Source: CAIOSQ01 sp044359885 (GTDB lineage: Bacteria > Pseudomonadota > Alphaproteobacteria > CACIAM-22H2). From it: a stretch of DNA of 36,097 bases. A model generated the notes under the pieces. That model was not told where the DNA came from and did not search any database. It saw only the letters and a list, made by a program, of their open reading frames with translations. Of the stretch, positions 24,619 to 32,183 are shown piece after piece (position 1 is the stretch's first letter; every line of letters starts with the position of its first letter). The DNA lies in the NCBI GenBank assembly GCA_044359885.1, contig JBIKLI010000005.1:1-36097 (forward strand), read 5' to 3'. The translations under genes were made by a program, and so were the position numbers.

Positions 24619-26025
24619 TCAGGATTCGAGCATGCGACGCAGCAGCTCGATATCCTCGTCGAAACCGTGATCCGAGGCGCGCAGCTCCTCGATCTTGCGC
24701 ACGGCGTGCATGACCGTCGTGTGGTCCCGCCCGCCGAACTTGCGGCCGATCTCGGGCAGCGAGCGCGAGGTCAGCTGCTTGGACAGGTACATCGCCACCT
24801 GGCGCGGACGCGCCACCGCGCGGGCGCGGCGCGGGCTGTGCATGTCGGCCAGCCGGATCGAGAAATGCTCGGCGACCCGCTTCTGGATCTCCTCGATCGT
24901 CACCCTGCGGTCGTTGGCGCGGATCAGGTCGTGCAGAACTTCCTGCGCGCTGTCGATGGTGATCGGGCGGCCGATCAGCGTCGCGTGCGCGGTGATGCGG
25001 TTGAGCGCCCCTTCGAGCTCGCGGATGTTCTGGGTGATCTTGTGGGCGAGGAATTCGAGCACCTTGACCGGGATGGCGACGCCGGTGCGCTCGGCCTTGG
25101 CCTGGAGGATGCCCAGGCGCAGCTCGTAGGTCGTCGGATGGATGTCGGCGACGAGGCCCCAGCCCAGCCGCGACTTGACCCGCTCCTCGACGCCCTCCAG
25201 GTCGGACGGGCTCTTGTCGGCGGACAGCACGATCTGCTTGTTCTGGTCCACGAGCGCGTTGAACGTGTGGAAGAACTCCTCCTGCGTGGCGTCCTTGCCG
25301 GCGATGAACTGCACGTCGTCGATCATCAGCACGTCGACCGAGCGGAACTGCTCCTTGAACGACATCGTGTCCTTGGAGCGCATCGCGCGGATGAACTGGA
25401 ACATGAACTTCTCGGCCGAGAGGTACATGACCTTGCGCTGCGGATGCCGGCGCCGGACATGCCAGGCGATGGCGGTCATCAGATGCGTCTTGCCGAGACC
25501 GACGCCGCCATAGAGGAAGAGCGGGTTGATCGTCGCCTTCGTGTCCTCGGCGACGCGGCGCGCGGCCGCGGTGGCGAATTCGTTCGACTTGCCCACGACC
25601 CAGCTGTCGAAAGTGAAGCGCGCGTCGAGCGGCGCGCCGAAATCGTCGACGTTGTCGGCGCCGGTCAACACCGAGAGCGGCGGATCGGCGGGCCGCACGA
25701 CGGACAGCGCCGGGCGCGGCGTTTCGGGCCGTGCCAGTGTCTCGCTGCGCGCCACGGTGGTCGCGGCCTGCACGGCGATGTCGACGGCGAGGATGTCGCG
25801 GTTCTCGGTCGCCCAGGCCGTGCGGATGAGGTCGGCATAGTGCGAGCGCACCCAGTCGCGCACGAAGCGCGTGGTCACGCCCATCCGGGCCTCGCTGCCG
25901 GCGATGCCGAGAAGAGTGAGCGGCTTGATCCAGCTGCGATAGGCGGTCTCGCCGACTTCCTTGCGCAGGCGCGCGCGCACGCGAGCCCATTGGGCTTCGA
26001 CGGCGGGATCCTTGTCGTCGGCCAT
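24619..26025 (-). CDS. dnaA: Chromosomal replication initiator DnaA
   Basis: 468 residues. Domain I (about 1-80) contains 'AYRSWIKPLTLLG'; the linker domain II is short (about 81-130). The AAA+ domain III has Walker A 'GGVGLGKT' (173-180), Walker B 'DVLMIDD' (231-237) and 'LSADKSPSDLEGVEERVKSRL', which includes sensor I. The DNA-binding domain IV carries 'RSLPEIGRKFGGRDHTTVMHAVRKIEEL' (about 421-448), the DnaA-box helix-turn-helix. The ATG at 26025 follows a run of six G's eight bases upstream; longer in-frame extension is not conserved. The rhodanese gene ends 19 bp upstream on the same strand. No DnaA boxes of the TTATCCACA type were seen in the intergenic sequence around it. Confidence 0.98.
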   Translation of the reverse strand: MADDKDPAVEAQWARVRARLRKEVGETAYRSWIKPLTLLGIAGSEARMGVTTRFVRDWVRSHYADLIRTAWATENRDILAVDIAVQAATTVARSETLARPETPRPALSVVRPADPPLSVLTGADNVDDFGAPLDARFTFDSWVVGKSNEFATAAARRVAEDTKATINPLFLYGGVGLGKTHLMTAIAWHVRRRHPQRKVMYLSAEKFMFQFIRAMRSKDTMSFKEQFRSVDVLMIDDVQFIAGKDATQEEFFHTFNALVDQNKQIVLSADKSPSDLEGVEERVKSRLGWGLVADIHPTTYELRLGILQAKAERTGVAIPVKVLEFLAHKITQNIRELEGALNRITAHATLIGRPITIDSAQEVLHDLIRANDRRVTIEEIQKRVAEHFSIRLADMHSPRRARAVARPRQVAMYLSKQLTSRSLPEIGRKFGGRDHTTVMHAVRKIEELRASDHGFDEDIELLRRMLES

Positions 26026-26044
26026 CGCAGCGCCCCCCAGCGTC

Positions 26045-26503
26045 TCAATCCTGCGTCCACGGCAGGCCGGCGGCCTTCCACCCGTCGACCAGGCCGCGAT
26101 GGCGCGCCGCGTCGTGCGCGCCCTCGAAGCCGCCGGCGAGGTTGTAGGCGCGCGCATAGCCGAGCGCGGTCATGGCGATCGCCGCCGCGCGCGAGCGCGC
26201 GCCGGAACGGCAAAGAAAGATCGTGGTGGCGTCCTTCGCCGACGCAACCGCCGCCAGCTCGTCGGCGAAGGCCGCGTTCGGGACCATCACCGCGCCCTGC
26301 GGGCCCGGCGTCCAGTGCTGCCATGCGACGAGGATCGGCCGCTTGCCGAGCGCGGACAGGTCGACGACGCCGACGAAGCTCCATTCGGGACGCGACCGCA
26401 CGTCGACGAGGACCGCGCCGCGCTCCCGCGCCAGCAGGTCCCAGGCCTGCTGCGGCGTCAGATCGCCGGCATAGCGCGCCGTGTCGCCGATCTGCTGCGT
26501 CAT
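26045..26503 (-). CDS. Rhodanese-like domain protein
   Basis: 152 residues and a single rhodanese domain. 'VLVDVRSRPEWSFVGVVDL' (about 31-49) is the entry strand. The active-site loop is 'TTIFLCRSGARSRAAAIAM', with the sulfur-carrying Cys at residue 98 and CRSGARS as a well-formed loop. 'GYARAYNLAGGFEGAHD' is the C-terminal hallmark. Likely role: cytoplasmic sulfur transfer or persulfide handling; the acceptor is unknown. An ATG three codons earlier (26512) is close to an AGAGG ribosome site and is a real alternative start. Immediately upstream of dnaA, perhaps in one transcript. Confidence 0.9.
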   Translation of the reverse strand: MTQQIGDTARYAGDLTPQQAWDLLARERGAVLVDVRSRPEWSFVGVVDLSALGKRPILVAWQHWTPGPQGAVMVPNAAFADELAAVASAKDATTIFLCRSGARSRAAAIAMTALGYARAYNLAGGFEGAHDAARHRGLVDGWKAAGLPWTQD

Positions 26504-26512
26504 CGATCCCAT

Positions 26513-26791
26513 CCGCCTCTCGCTCGCCCGGCCGCGTTGACCGCGACCTGATGTTGACCTGCCGAGCCGCCGCCTGCCCAGTTCCGGCCGATCGCGGATC
26601 TGTCCGTCTCGCGACCGGGATCGATCATGCCGCCGTCCTGTGTCCGCTTCGGCGTCGCGGCTGCGATCGGATCGCCGCGAACTAAGCATCGCGCGCGGCG
26701 GTGGGCAACTCGCACGCGCACCCTGCGATGGAAATTTTTTCCTCGACTCTTCGGGACGTCTCGTTCTCGCGCCGATGGCCGGCGCCGGCGA
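26513..26791. other. Non-coding gap between the rhodanese gene and rpsT
   Basis: No gene is supported. A weak minus-strand promoter for the rhodanese-dnaA group may be TTGCCC (26703-26708), 17 bp, TTAGTT (26680-26685). There is a small AT-rich palindrome, GGAAATTTTTTCC, at 26730-26742, a CcrM-type GANTC site (GACTC) at 26745-26749, and a hairpin CGGCGC/GCGCCG (26769-26785) just past the rpsT stop that lacks a T-run. No consensus DnaA boxes are visible. Confidence 0.4.
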
Positions 26792-27058
26792 TCAGGCCTT
26801 GATCGCCTTGATGCGCTTGGAAAGGCGCGACATCTTGCGTGCGACGGCGTTGGGGTGGACGATCCCCTTGCGCGCGCCGCGCATCAGTTCGGCCTGCATC
26901 TGCTGGAAAGCGGCGTTCGCCGCGCTCTTGTCGCCGGCGTCGATCGCGGCCTCCGACTTCTTCACGCTCGACTTCACGCGCGAGCGGCGCGCGTCGTTCA
27001 CGGCCTTGCGCTTGAGCGACTGACGTGCCGCCTTCGCGGCGGATTTCGTGTTGGCCAT
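26792..27058 (-). CDS. rpsT: 30S ribosomal protein S20
   Basis: 88 residues, the full family length, very rich in Lys, Arg and Ala. It begins MANTKSAAKAARQSLKRKAV and ends 'NAVARKMSRLSKRIKAIKA', both diagnostic for bS20, which binds 16S rRNA early in small-subunit assembly. It has its own promoter nested in the upstream terminator. The position near dnaA is common in Alphaproteobacteria. Confidence 0.98.
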   Translation of the reverse strand: MANTKSAAKAARQSLKRKAVNDARRSRVKSSVKKSEAAIDAGDKSAANAAFQQMQAELMRGARKGIVHPNAVARKMSRLSKRIKAIKA

Positions 27059-27091
27059 GGCGAGCATCCGGGGATTGAGGAACGGGATCCG

Positions 27092-27120
27092 AAAAGGCGG
27101 CGGGTTATAGACCCGCCGCC
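27092..27120 (-). terminator. Terminator hairpin after the enoyl-CoA hydratase gene
   Basis: Minus strand: a perfect 10-bp stem GGCGGCGGGT (27111-27120) and ACCCGCCGCC (27096-27105), a 5-base loop CTATA, then TTTT (27092-27095). It starts 26 bases after the echA stop. It is shared with the rpsT promoter: the -10 box spans the loop and the edge of the 3' arm. Confidence 0.85.
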
Positions 27121-27133
27121 CGGCAAGCGTCAA
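27104..27133 (-). promoter_or_regulatory. rpsT: Promoter of rpsT, nested in the terminator hairpin
   Basis: Minus strand: TTGACG (27128-27133), 18-bp spacer, TATAAC (27104-27109). Both hexamers match the consensus at five of six positions. Initiation near 27097 leaves a leader of about 40 bases and falls at the end of the hairpin, so rpsT mRNA does not contain the terminator. Confidence 0.75.
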
Positions 27134-27145
27134 CTTCGCGCCGCC

Positions 27146-27922
27146 TCAGCGATGCCGGAACTGCGGCTGTCGCTTCTCGACGAAGGCGGCCATTCCCTCC
27201 TTCTGATCCTCGGTGGCGAAGGTGGAATGGAACAGGCGGCGCTCGAAACGGATGCCTTCGGCCAGCGTCGTCTCGTAGGCGCGATTGACCGCCTCCTTCG
27301 CCATCATGGCGAGCGGTCGCGACATCGCCGCGATCTTCTCGGCCGCCTTCAGCGCCTCGGGGAGCAATTCGGCCAGCGGCACCACGCGGCTGACCAGCCC
27401 GCTGCGCTCGGCCTCGGCCGCGTCCATGATGCGACCGGTCAGGCACATCTCCATCGCCTTGGACTTTCCGACATAGCGCGGCAGGCGCTGCGTCCCGCCG
27501 GCGCCCGGAATGGTGCCGATGGTGATCTCGGGCTGGCCGAAGCGGGCGTTGTCGGCGGCGATGATGAAGTCGCACATCATCGCGACCTCGCAGCCGCCGC
27601 CCAGCGCATGGCCGGCGACCGCGGCGACGATCGGCTTGCGGCAGGTCGTGATCCGCTCCCAGCCCCGGGTGATGAAGTCGGCGAGGTAGACGTCCATGTA
27701 GGACTTCCCCGCCATCTCCTTGATGTCGGCCCCGGCGGCGAAGGCGCGCTCCGAGCCGGTGAGCACGATGGCGCCGATCCCGTCGTCGGCCTCGAAGGCG
27801 TCGAGCGCCCGGCCCAGATCGGCGATCAGCGCGGCGTTGAGGGCGTTCAGGGCCTTGGGCCGGTTCAGCGTGATCAGCCCGACGCGGCCGCGGGTCTCGA
27901 CCAGGATGTTCTCGTAGGCCAT
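27146..27922 (-). CDS. Enoyl-CoA hydratase
   Basis: 258 residues, a crotonase-fold enzyme hydrating 2-enoyl-CoA to 3-hydroxyacyl-CoA in fatty acid beta-oxidation. Starts 'MAYENILVETRGRVGLITLNRPKALNALN'. The oxyanion-hole segments are 'FAAGADIKEMAG' (61-72) and 'AGHALGGGCEVAM' (103-115). The two catalytic glutamates of true hydratases are present, E112 and E132 (in 'QPEITIGTIPGAGGTQRL'), 20 residues apart as in the rat enzyme. This separates it from crotonase relatives lacking one of them. Often found next to rpsT and dnaA in Alphaproteobacteria. Whether it is a short-chain or broad hydratase cannot be told. Confidence 0.94.
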   Translation of the reverse strand: MAYENILVETRGRVGLITLNRPKALNALNAALIADLGRALDAFEADDGIGAIVLTGSERAFAAGADIKEMAGKSYMDVYLADFITRGWERITTCRKPIVAAVAGHALGGGCEVAMMCDFIIAADNARFGQPEITIGTIPGAGGTQRLPRYVGKSKAMEMCLTGRIMDAAEAERSGLVSRVVPLAELLPEALKAAEKIAAMSRPLAMMAKEAVNRAYETTLAEGIRFERRLFHSTFATEDQKEGMAAFVEKRQPQFRHR

Positions 27923-27969
27923 CTTGTCCTCGCTTGCAGGGGGTGGGGGAGAGGCGACGCCCGGACGTC

Positions 27970-28347
27970 TCAGCCCGGGGTGATGACGATGCGCAGCAGG
28001 ATGTGGCGCCGGTCCTCGGGCGCGGGCGACAGGTCGAGGCGCAGCCTTTCGCCGCCGCGCGCGAAGATGTCGTCGGCGAGGCGCTGCCAGCCGAGTTGCG
28101 GCAGCGTGTCGGCGTAGAAGCCAAGTATCGCTTCGGCCGTCGCCGGTCCGGCGGCGCCGCGCAACTCGATCCGCCCCGACGCGCTGTCGAAGCTGGACCG
28201 CTCGGCCGGGTTTTCGCTCAGCCCGGGCATCAGGGGCAGATCGTCGATTCCGGCGAAGAAGCTCCCGTCGCCGGCCGGCGCGCAGCACGCGAGCAGGACC
28301 GCGGCCAGGACCGCGAGGCCGCGCCGGGCGGGTCGGGAGGGGGTCAT
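27970..28347 (-). CDS. Small putative lipoprotein of unknown function
   Basis: 125 residues. Starts MTPSRPARRGLAVLAAVLLA followed by CCAPAG: a lipoprotein signal with the lipobox LLAC (Cys about 21). The mature domain contains 'ILGFYADTLPQLGWQRLADDIFARGGERLRLDLSPAP', which resembles a short alpha/beta domain predicted from one sequence only; I do not know the family. The pattern 'FYxxxLPxxGW' is often seen in small secreted or lipoprotein domains of unknown role in proteobacteria. It lies between mutM (16 bp) and the enoyl-CoA hydratase gene (47 bp), all on one strand. Confidence 0.75.
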   Translation of the reverse strand: MTPSRPARRGLAVLAAVLLACCAPAGDGSFFAGIDDLPLMPGLSENPAERSSFDSASGRIELRGAAGPATAEAILGFYADTLPQLGWQRLADDIFARGGERLRLDLSPAPEDRRHILLRIVITPG

Positions 28348-28363
28348 CGCGCCGGGCTCTACA

Positions 28364-29209
28364 TCAGCGCTGGCGGCGGGCGCAATAGAAGGTCGAGCGC
28401 CCGGCCTGGACGATGCGCCGGACGCCACCGCCGCAGTCGCAGCCGGGGCAGGGCCGACCGGCGCGGTCATAGACCGCCCAGGCGTGCTGGAACCAGCCGG
28501 CCTCGCCCGAGCTCTGCACATAGTCCCGCGCCGAGGACCCGCCGGCCGCGATCGCGCGCGCCAGCACGTCCTTCACGGCCGCGACCAGCCGAGCGACCCG
28601 GGCGCGGCCGAGGCTGCCGGCCGGCCGGCGCGGGGAGATTCCTGCCTGGAACAGAGCCTCGCAGGCATAGATGTTGCCGATTCCGGCGACGCGGCGCTGA
28701 TCGAGGAGGGCCGCCTTGATCGAGGTGCGCCGCCCGGCCAGCGCGGCCGCCAGGGCGGCCGGCGAGAAGGCCGCCGACAGGGGTTCAGGGCCCAGCGCGG
28801 CGAAGCGGGGGTCGGCGTCGAGCGCCGCGGTCGTCACCAAGTCGATCATGCCGAAACGCCGCGGATCGGAGAACCGGATCTCCTTGCCGCGATCGGTGGC
28901 GAAAGCGACGTGCTCGTGCAGCCCCGGCGCACCCCCATCCGGGTCGCGGACGATGAGCCGGCCGCTCATGCCGAGATGGACGACCAGCGTCTCGGCCACC
29001 GACTGCTCGGCGGGCTCGAGATCGATCAGGATGTACTTCGCCCGCCGGCGCACGGCCGCGACACGCCGTCCCAGGACGCGCGCGGCCAGCCGGTCCGGCA
29101 GCCGGGAGCGCAGATCGGCCCGGCGGGCGACGAAATCGACGATGCGCGCCCCGTGCAGATGGGGCGCGATGCCGCGGCAGACGGTCTCGACCTCCGGCAA
29201 CTCGGGCAT
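28364..29209 (-). CDS. mutM: Formamidopyrimidine-DNA glycosylase (Fpg/MutM)
   Basis: 281 residues. Removes 8-oxoguanine and other oxidised purines and cuts the abasic site. The N-terminal catalytic 'MPELPEVETVCRGI' supplies Pro1 and Glu2 after Met removal, and the catalytic Lys57 is in 'RRAKYILIDLE'. The helix-two-turn-helix region is present ('IGNIYACEALFQAGISPRR'). The C-terminal zinc finger is unusual: it reads 'CPGCDCGGGVRRIV' then 'GRSTFYCARRQR', so the fourth expected Cys is Arg and a two-residue DC insert adds a Cys elsewhere. The gene starts 15 bp after hpt on the same strand. Confidence 0.96.
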   Translation of the reverse strand: MPELPEVETVCRGIAPHLHGARIVDFVARRADLRSRLPDRLAARVLGRRVAAVRRRAKYILIDLEPAEQSVAETLVVHLGMSGRLIVRDPDGGAPGLHEHVAFATDRGKEIRFSDPRRFGMIDLVTTAALDADPRFAALGPEPLSAAFSPAALAAALAGRRTSIKAALLDQRRVAGIGNIYACEALFQAGISPRRPAGSLGRARVARLVAAVKDVLARAIAAGGSSARDYVQSSGEAGWFQHAWAVYDRAGRPCPGCDCGGGVRRIVQAGRSTFYCARRQR

Positions 29210-29224
29210 GGCCGCGCCGGGGCG

Positions 29225-29758
29225 TCAGTCGATCGCCGCGAGGTCGGGAAGCCCGCGCCATTTCTTGGCGTGGTCCAGGCCGTAGCCGACGACGAAACGA
29301 TCATCGATCACGAAACCGGCGTGGTCGGCTTCGATCGGCATCGCGCGGCGCGCCGGCTTGTCCAGGAAGACGCACAGCCGAACCGGCGCAGCCCCCAGCC
29401 CGGCGAGAAGGGCGCGCGCGAAATGCATCGTCCGGCCGGTGTCGAGGATATCGTCGACCAGCAGCACGGCGCGCCCGTCGAGCCGCTCGGGCAGGGTGCC
29501 CAGTACGCGGACCTGGCCGGTGCTCTCGGTGGCGTCGCCATAGCTCTTGAGATTTACGAATTCCATCGCCGGGTGGCGTTCGCGCCGCGCCAGCGCGCGG
29601 GCCAGGTCGGCGGCGAACATGAAGGCGCCGTTGAGGATGACCACCATGACGAAATCCGGCGGCAGCCCGGCGACGATCTCGTCGGCGAGCGCCTCGATGC
29701 GCGCGGCGATCGCCGGCGCGGCGATCAGGGTCCGGGGGGCGGAGAGGGTCTGGGACAT
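29225..29758 (-). CDS. hpt: Hypoxanthine phosphoribosyltransferase
   Basis: 177 residues. Salvages hypoxanthine (and often guanine) to IMP/GMP using PRPP. It shows the strand-loop 'VVILNGAFMFAADLAR' (about 39-54), the flexible-loop 'VNLKSYGDATESTGQVRV', the PRPP motif 'VLLVDDILDTGRTM' (98-111), and 'VVGYGLDHAKKWRGLPDLAAID' at the C-terminus, typical of HPRTs. It lacks a recognisable ribosome site; a TAATCA -10-like hexamer ends 7 bases before the ATG. It faces away from ubiE across 108 bp. Confidence 0.95.
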   Translation of the reverse strand: MSQTLSAPRTLIAAPAIAARIEALADEIVAGLPPDFVMVVILNGAFMFAADLARALARRERHPAMEFVNLKSYGDATESTGQVRVLGTLPERLDGRAVLLVDDILDTGRTMHFARALLAGLGAAPVRLCVFLDKPARRAMPIEADHAGFVIDDRFVVGYGLDHAKKWRGLPDLAAID

Positions 29759-29765
29759 GGCGGCC

Positions 29766-29794
29766 TGATTAGCGCGACGCGCGACGCCATGCCA
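29766..29794 (-). promoter_or_regulatory. hpt: Possible leaderless promoter of hpt
   Basis: Minus strand: TGGCAT (29789-29794), 17 bp, TAATCA (29766-29771). The -10 ends only seven bases before the ATG at 29758, so transcription would start at or next to the A of the start codon. Confidence 0.4.
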
Positions 29795-29827
29795 GCCCGC
29801 GCTCCCGCGGTCTCGGGGGATCCATCC

Positions 29828-29856
29828 TGGCCTCGCCCGCCGCGCGGCGCTATTTT
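29828..29856 (+). promoter_or_regulatory. ubiE: Possible leaderless or very short-leader promoter of ubiE
   Basis: TGGCCT (29828-29833), 17 bp, TATTTT (29851-29856). The -10 ends ten bases before the ATG at 29867, giving a leader of at most a few bases. There is no purine-rich ribosome site in front of ubiE. Confidence 0.4.
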
Positions 29857-29866
29857 GCGCCCGCCG

Positions 29867-30622
29867 ATGACAGACACCACCTCCTTCGGGTTCCGTTCCG
29901 TCCCTGCCGACGCCAAGGCGTCGATGGTCCGCCGCGTCTTCGACTCGGTGGCCGACCGCTACGACCTGATGAACGACCTGATGTCGGCCGGGATCCACCG
30001 GCTGTGGAAGGCCGAACTCATCGGAATGCTGGCGCCGCGCGCGGGCGAGACCGTCCTCGACGTCGCCGGCGGCACCGGCGACGTCGCGCAGGCCATCCTC
30101 GCCGCCCAGCCGGCGGCGCGCGCGATCATCTGCGACATCAACGCGGCGATGGTCGCGCGCGGCCGGGACCGGCTGCTCGACGGCGGCGCGATCCCCGGCC
30201 TGGCACGGTCCGGGATCGGGTTCGCGGTCGGCGACGCCGAGCGGCTGCCGTTCCCGGACCGCAGCATGGACGCCTACACGATCGCCTTCGGGCTGCGGAA
30301 CGTCACCCGGCTCGACGCCGCGCTGGCCGAGGCGCGGCGCGTGCTCAAGCCCGGCGGACGGTTCTTCTGCCTGGAATTCAGCCATGTCGTGGTCCCCGGC
30401 CTCGACCGGCTCTACGACCTCTATTCCTTCGGGCTGCTGCCGACGCTGGGCCAGGCGGTGGCGGGCGATCGCGACGCCTATGTCTATCTGGTCGAGTCGA
30501 TCCGGCGCTTCCCGCGCCAGCCCGATCTTGCCCAACGCATGCGCGACGCCGGTCTCGAGCGGCCGCGCTGGCGCAACCTTTCGGGCGGCATCGCCGCCAT
30601 CCACGCCGCCTGGCGGCTGTGA
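29867..30622 (+). CDS. ubiE: Ubiquinone/menaquinone biosynthesis C-methyltransferase UbiE
   Basis: 251 residues. C-methylates the demethoxyquinol (and demethylmenaquinol) ring with SAM. Begins 'MTDTTSFGFRSVPADAKASMVRRVFDSVADRYDLMNDLMSAGIHRLWK', the diagnostic UbiE N-terminus. Motif I is 'VLDVAGGTGDVA' (about 63-74). The signatures 'DAYTIAFGLRNVTR' and 'RVLKPGGRFFCLEFS' follow, and the end 'NLSGGIAAIHAAWRL' is typical. First gene of a ubiE-ubiB-coaBC-dut-moeB series. No Shine-Dalgarno is visible. Confidence 0.97.
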   Translation: MTDTTSFGFRSVPADAKASMVRRVFDSVADRYDLMNDLMSAGIHRLWKAELIGMLAPRAGETVLDVAGGTGDVAQAILAAQPAARAIICDINAAMVARGRDRLLDGGAIPGLARSGIGFAVGDAERLPFPDRSMDAYTIAFGLRNVTRLDAALAEARRVLKPGGRFFCLEFSHVVVPGLDRLYDLYSFGLLPTLGQAVAGDRDAYVYLVESIRRFPRQPDLAQRMRDAGLERPRWRNLSGGIAAIHAAWRL

Positions 30623-30637
30623 CGGCGCGCCGCCGCC

Positions 30638-32170
30638 GTGCTCCGCACCCTCCGCAATCTCCGCCGGCTGGTCACGATCCTGCGCACGCTGGCGCGCCAC
30701 GACGCCCTGGCGTGGATCGAGGACCTCAATCCGCCGGCACCGGCCGCCGCCATGCTGCGCGCGCTGCGCCCGCGCGACGCGGTGCCCGGCCGGCCGGGCG
30801 AGCGCCTCGCACGCGCGCTCGCCTCCCTGGGGCCCGGCTTCGTCAAGCTGGGCCAGGCGCTGTCGACGCGCGCGGACCTGGTGGGCGAGGAGGTCGCGGC
30901 CGATCTCTCGCGCCTCCAGGACCGGCTCGATCCTTTCCCCCTCGCCGCAGCGCGCGCGACGATCGAAGCCGAACTCGGCCATCCGATGGACGAGATCTTC
31001 GCGTCCTTCGATGCGACGCCTGTCGCGGCCGCCTCGATCGCCCAGGTCCATTTCGCGCGCACGCTCGATGGCCGCGACGTCGCGGTGAAGATCCTGCGCC
31101 CCGGCGTGGAGCACGCCTTCGCCGAGGACATCGCGCTGCTCGACTGGCTGGCCCGGATCGCCGATCGCGCCGTGCCGCGGCTGCGGCGGCTGCGTCCGGT
31201 GGAGGTCGTGGCGACCCTCGCCGAGACGGTGGCGCGCGAGATGGATCTGCGGCTGGAGGCGGCGGCGGCCTGCGAGATGGCGGAGAATTTCCGCGACGAT
31301 CCGGACCTGCGCGTGCCCGCCGTCGACTGGGCGCTGACCGCGCGCCGGACGATGGCGACCGACCGGGTCGACGGCATCCCCGTCGACGAGCGCGACCGGC
31401 TGGTGGCCGCCGGCATCGATCCCGACGCGGTGGTGGCGGCCGCGGCCCGCGTCTTCTTCAAGATGGTGTTCCGCGACGGTTTTTTCCACGCCGACATGCA
31501 TCCCGGCAACGTCTTCGTGGCGCCCGACGGCGCGCTGGTGGCGGTCGACTACGGCATCACCGGGCGCATCGACCAGCCCACGCGTGCCTATCTGGCCGAC
31601 ATGCTGCTGGGCTTCCTGACCGGCGACTACCGCGCCGTCGCCGAGGTCCATTTCCGCGCCGGCTACGTCCCCGCCGACCAGGACATCGACGGCTTCATGC
31701 AGGCCACGCGCGCCATCGGCGAGCCGATCTTCGGCAAGAAGCTGGCCGAGATCTCGCTCGCCAGGCTGCTGGCGCAGCTCTTCGCCGTCACCGAGCGCTT
31801 CCGCATGGAGACCCAGCCGCAGCTGCTGCTGCTGCAGAAATCGATGCTGGTCTGCGAGGGCGTCGGGCGCAGCCTCAATCCCGAGGTCAACATGTGGACG
31901 CTGGCGCGGCCGCTGATCGAGGACTGGATGGCCGCGAATCGCGGGCCGGCGGCGCGCGCCGCCGATTTCGCCCGCGCGGCGCTGGCGCGGCTCGATTCCC
32001 TGCCGGCCCTGGTGCAGACTCTCGAGCGCGCGGCGACGGTGATCGCGACCGGCGGCGTGCGTCTGGATCGCGAGACCCTGGCCGCGCTGTCGCGGCGCGG
32101 CGGCTTCGGCTGGCGCGCGCTGGTCCTCGCGGCGCTGGCCGGCGCGTTCGCGATGCATCTCTTCGGCTGA
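30638..32170 (+). CDS. ubiB: UbiB, atypical kinase/ATPase for ubiquinone biosynthesis
   Basis: 510 residues starting at a GTG 15 bp after ubiE. ABC1/ADCK family protein required for coenzyme Q synthesis. Family marks: 'GFVKLGQALSTRADL' with the KxGQ motif (70-73), the alanine-rich loop 'AASIAQVH' (131-138), the invariant Lys in 'VAVKILRPG' (K151), 'FFHADMHPGNVFV' (283-294) and the metal-binding 'VDYGITG' (303-309). The C-terminal hydrophobic segment 'WRALVLAALAGAFAMHLFG' anchors it in the inner membrane. The neighbouring ubiE confirms the assignment. Confidence 0.96.
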   Translation: MLRTLRNLRRLVTILRTLARHDALAWIEDLNPPAPAAAMLRALRPRDAVPGRPGERLARALASLGPGFVKLGQALSTRADLVGEEVAADLSRLQDRLDPFPLAAARATIEAELGHPMDEIFASFDATPVAAASIAQVHFARTLDGRDVAVKILRPGVEHAFAEDIALLDWLARIADRAVPRLRRLRPVEVVATLAETVAREMDLRLEAAAACEMAENFRDDPDLRVPAVDWALTARRTMATDRVDGIPVDERDRLVAAGIDPDAVVAAAARVFFKMVFRDGFFHADMHPGNVFVAPDGALVAVDYGITGRIDQPTRAYLADMLLGFLTGDYRAVAEVHFRAGYVPADQDIDGFMQATRAIGEPIFGKKLAEISLARLLAQLFAVTERFRMETQPQLLLLQKSMLVCEGVGRSLNPEVNMWTLARPLIEDWMAANRGPAARAADFARAALARLDSLPALVQTLERAATVIATGGVRLDRETLAALSRRGGFGWRALVLAALAGAFAMHLFG

Positions 32171-32183
32171 GAGGCGGGCTCGC

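Noticed and set aside
26500..26721. A 73-codon minus-strand open frame between the rhodanese gene and rpsT
   Set aside because: Composition is Arg/Gly/Ala-rich like out-of-frame reading in this GC-rich genome. There is no good ribosome site and no recognisable motif, and it overlaps the putative rhodanese-dnaA promoter.
26778..26789. 12-bp palindrome GCCGGCGCCGGC after rpsT as a regulatory site
   Set aside because: Short GC palindromes are expected by chance at this base composition, and nothing else supports it.
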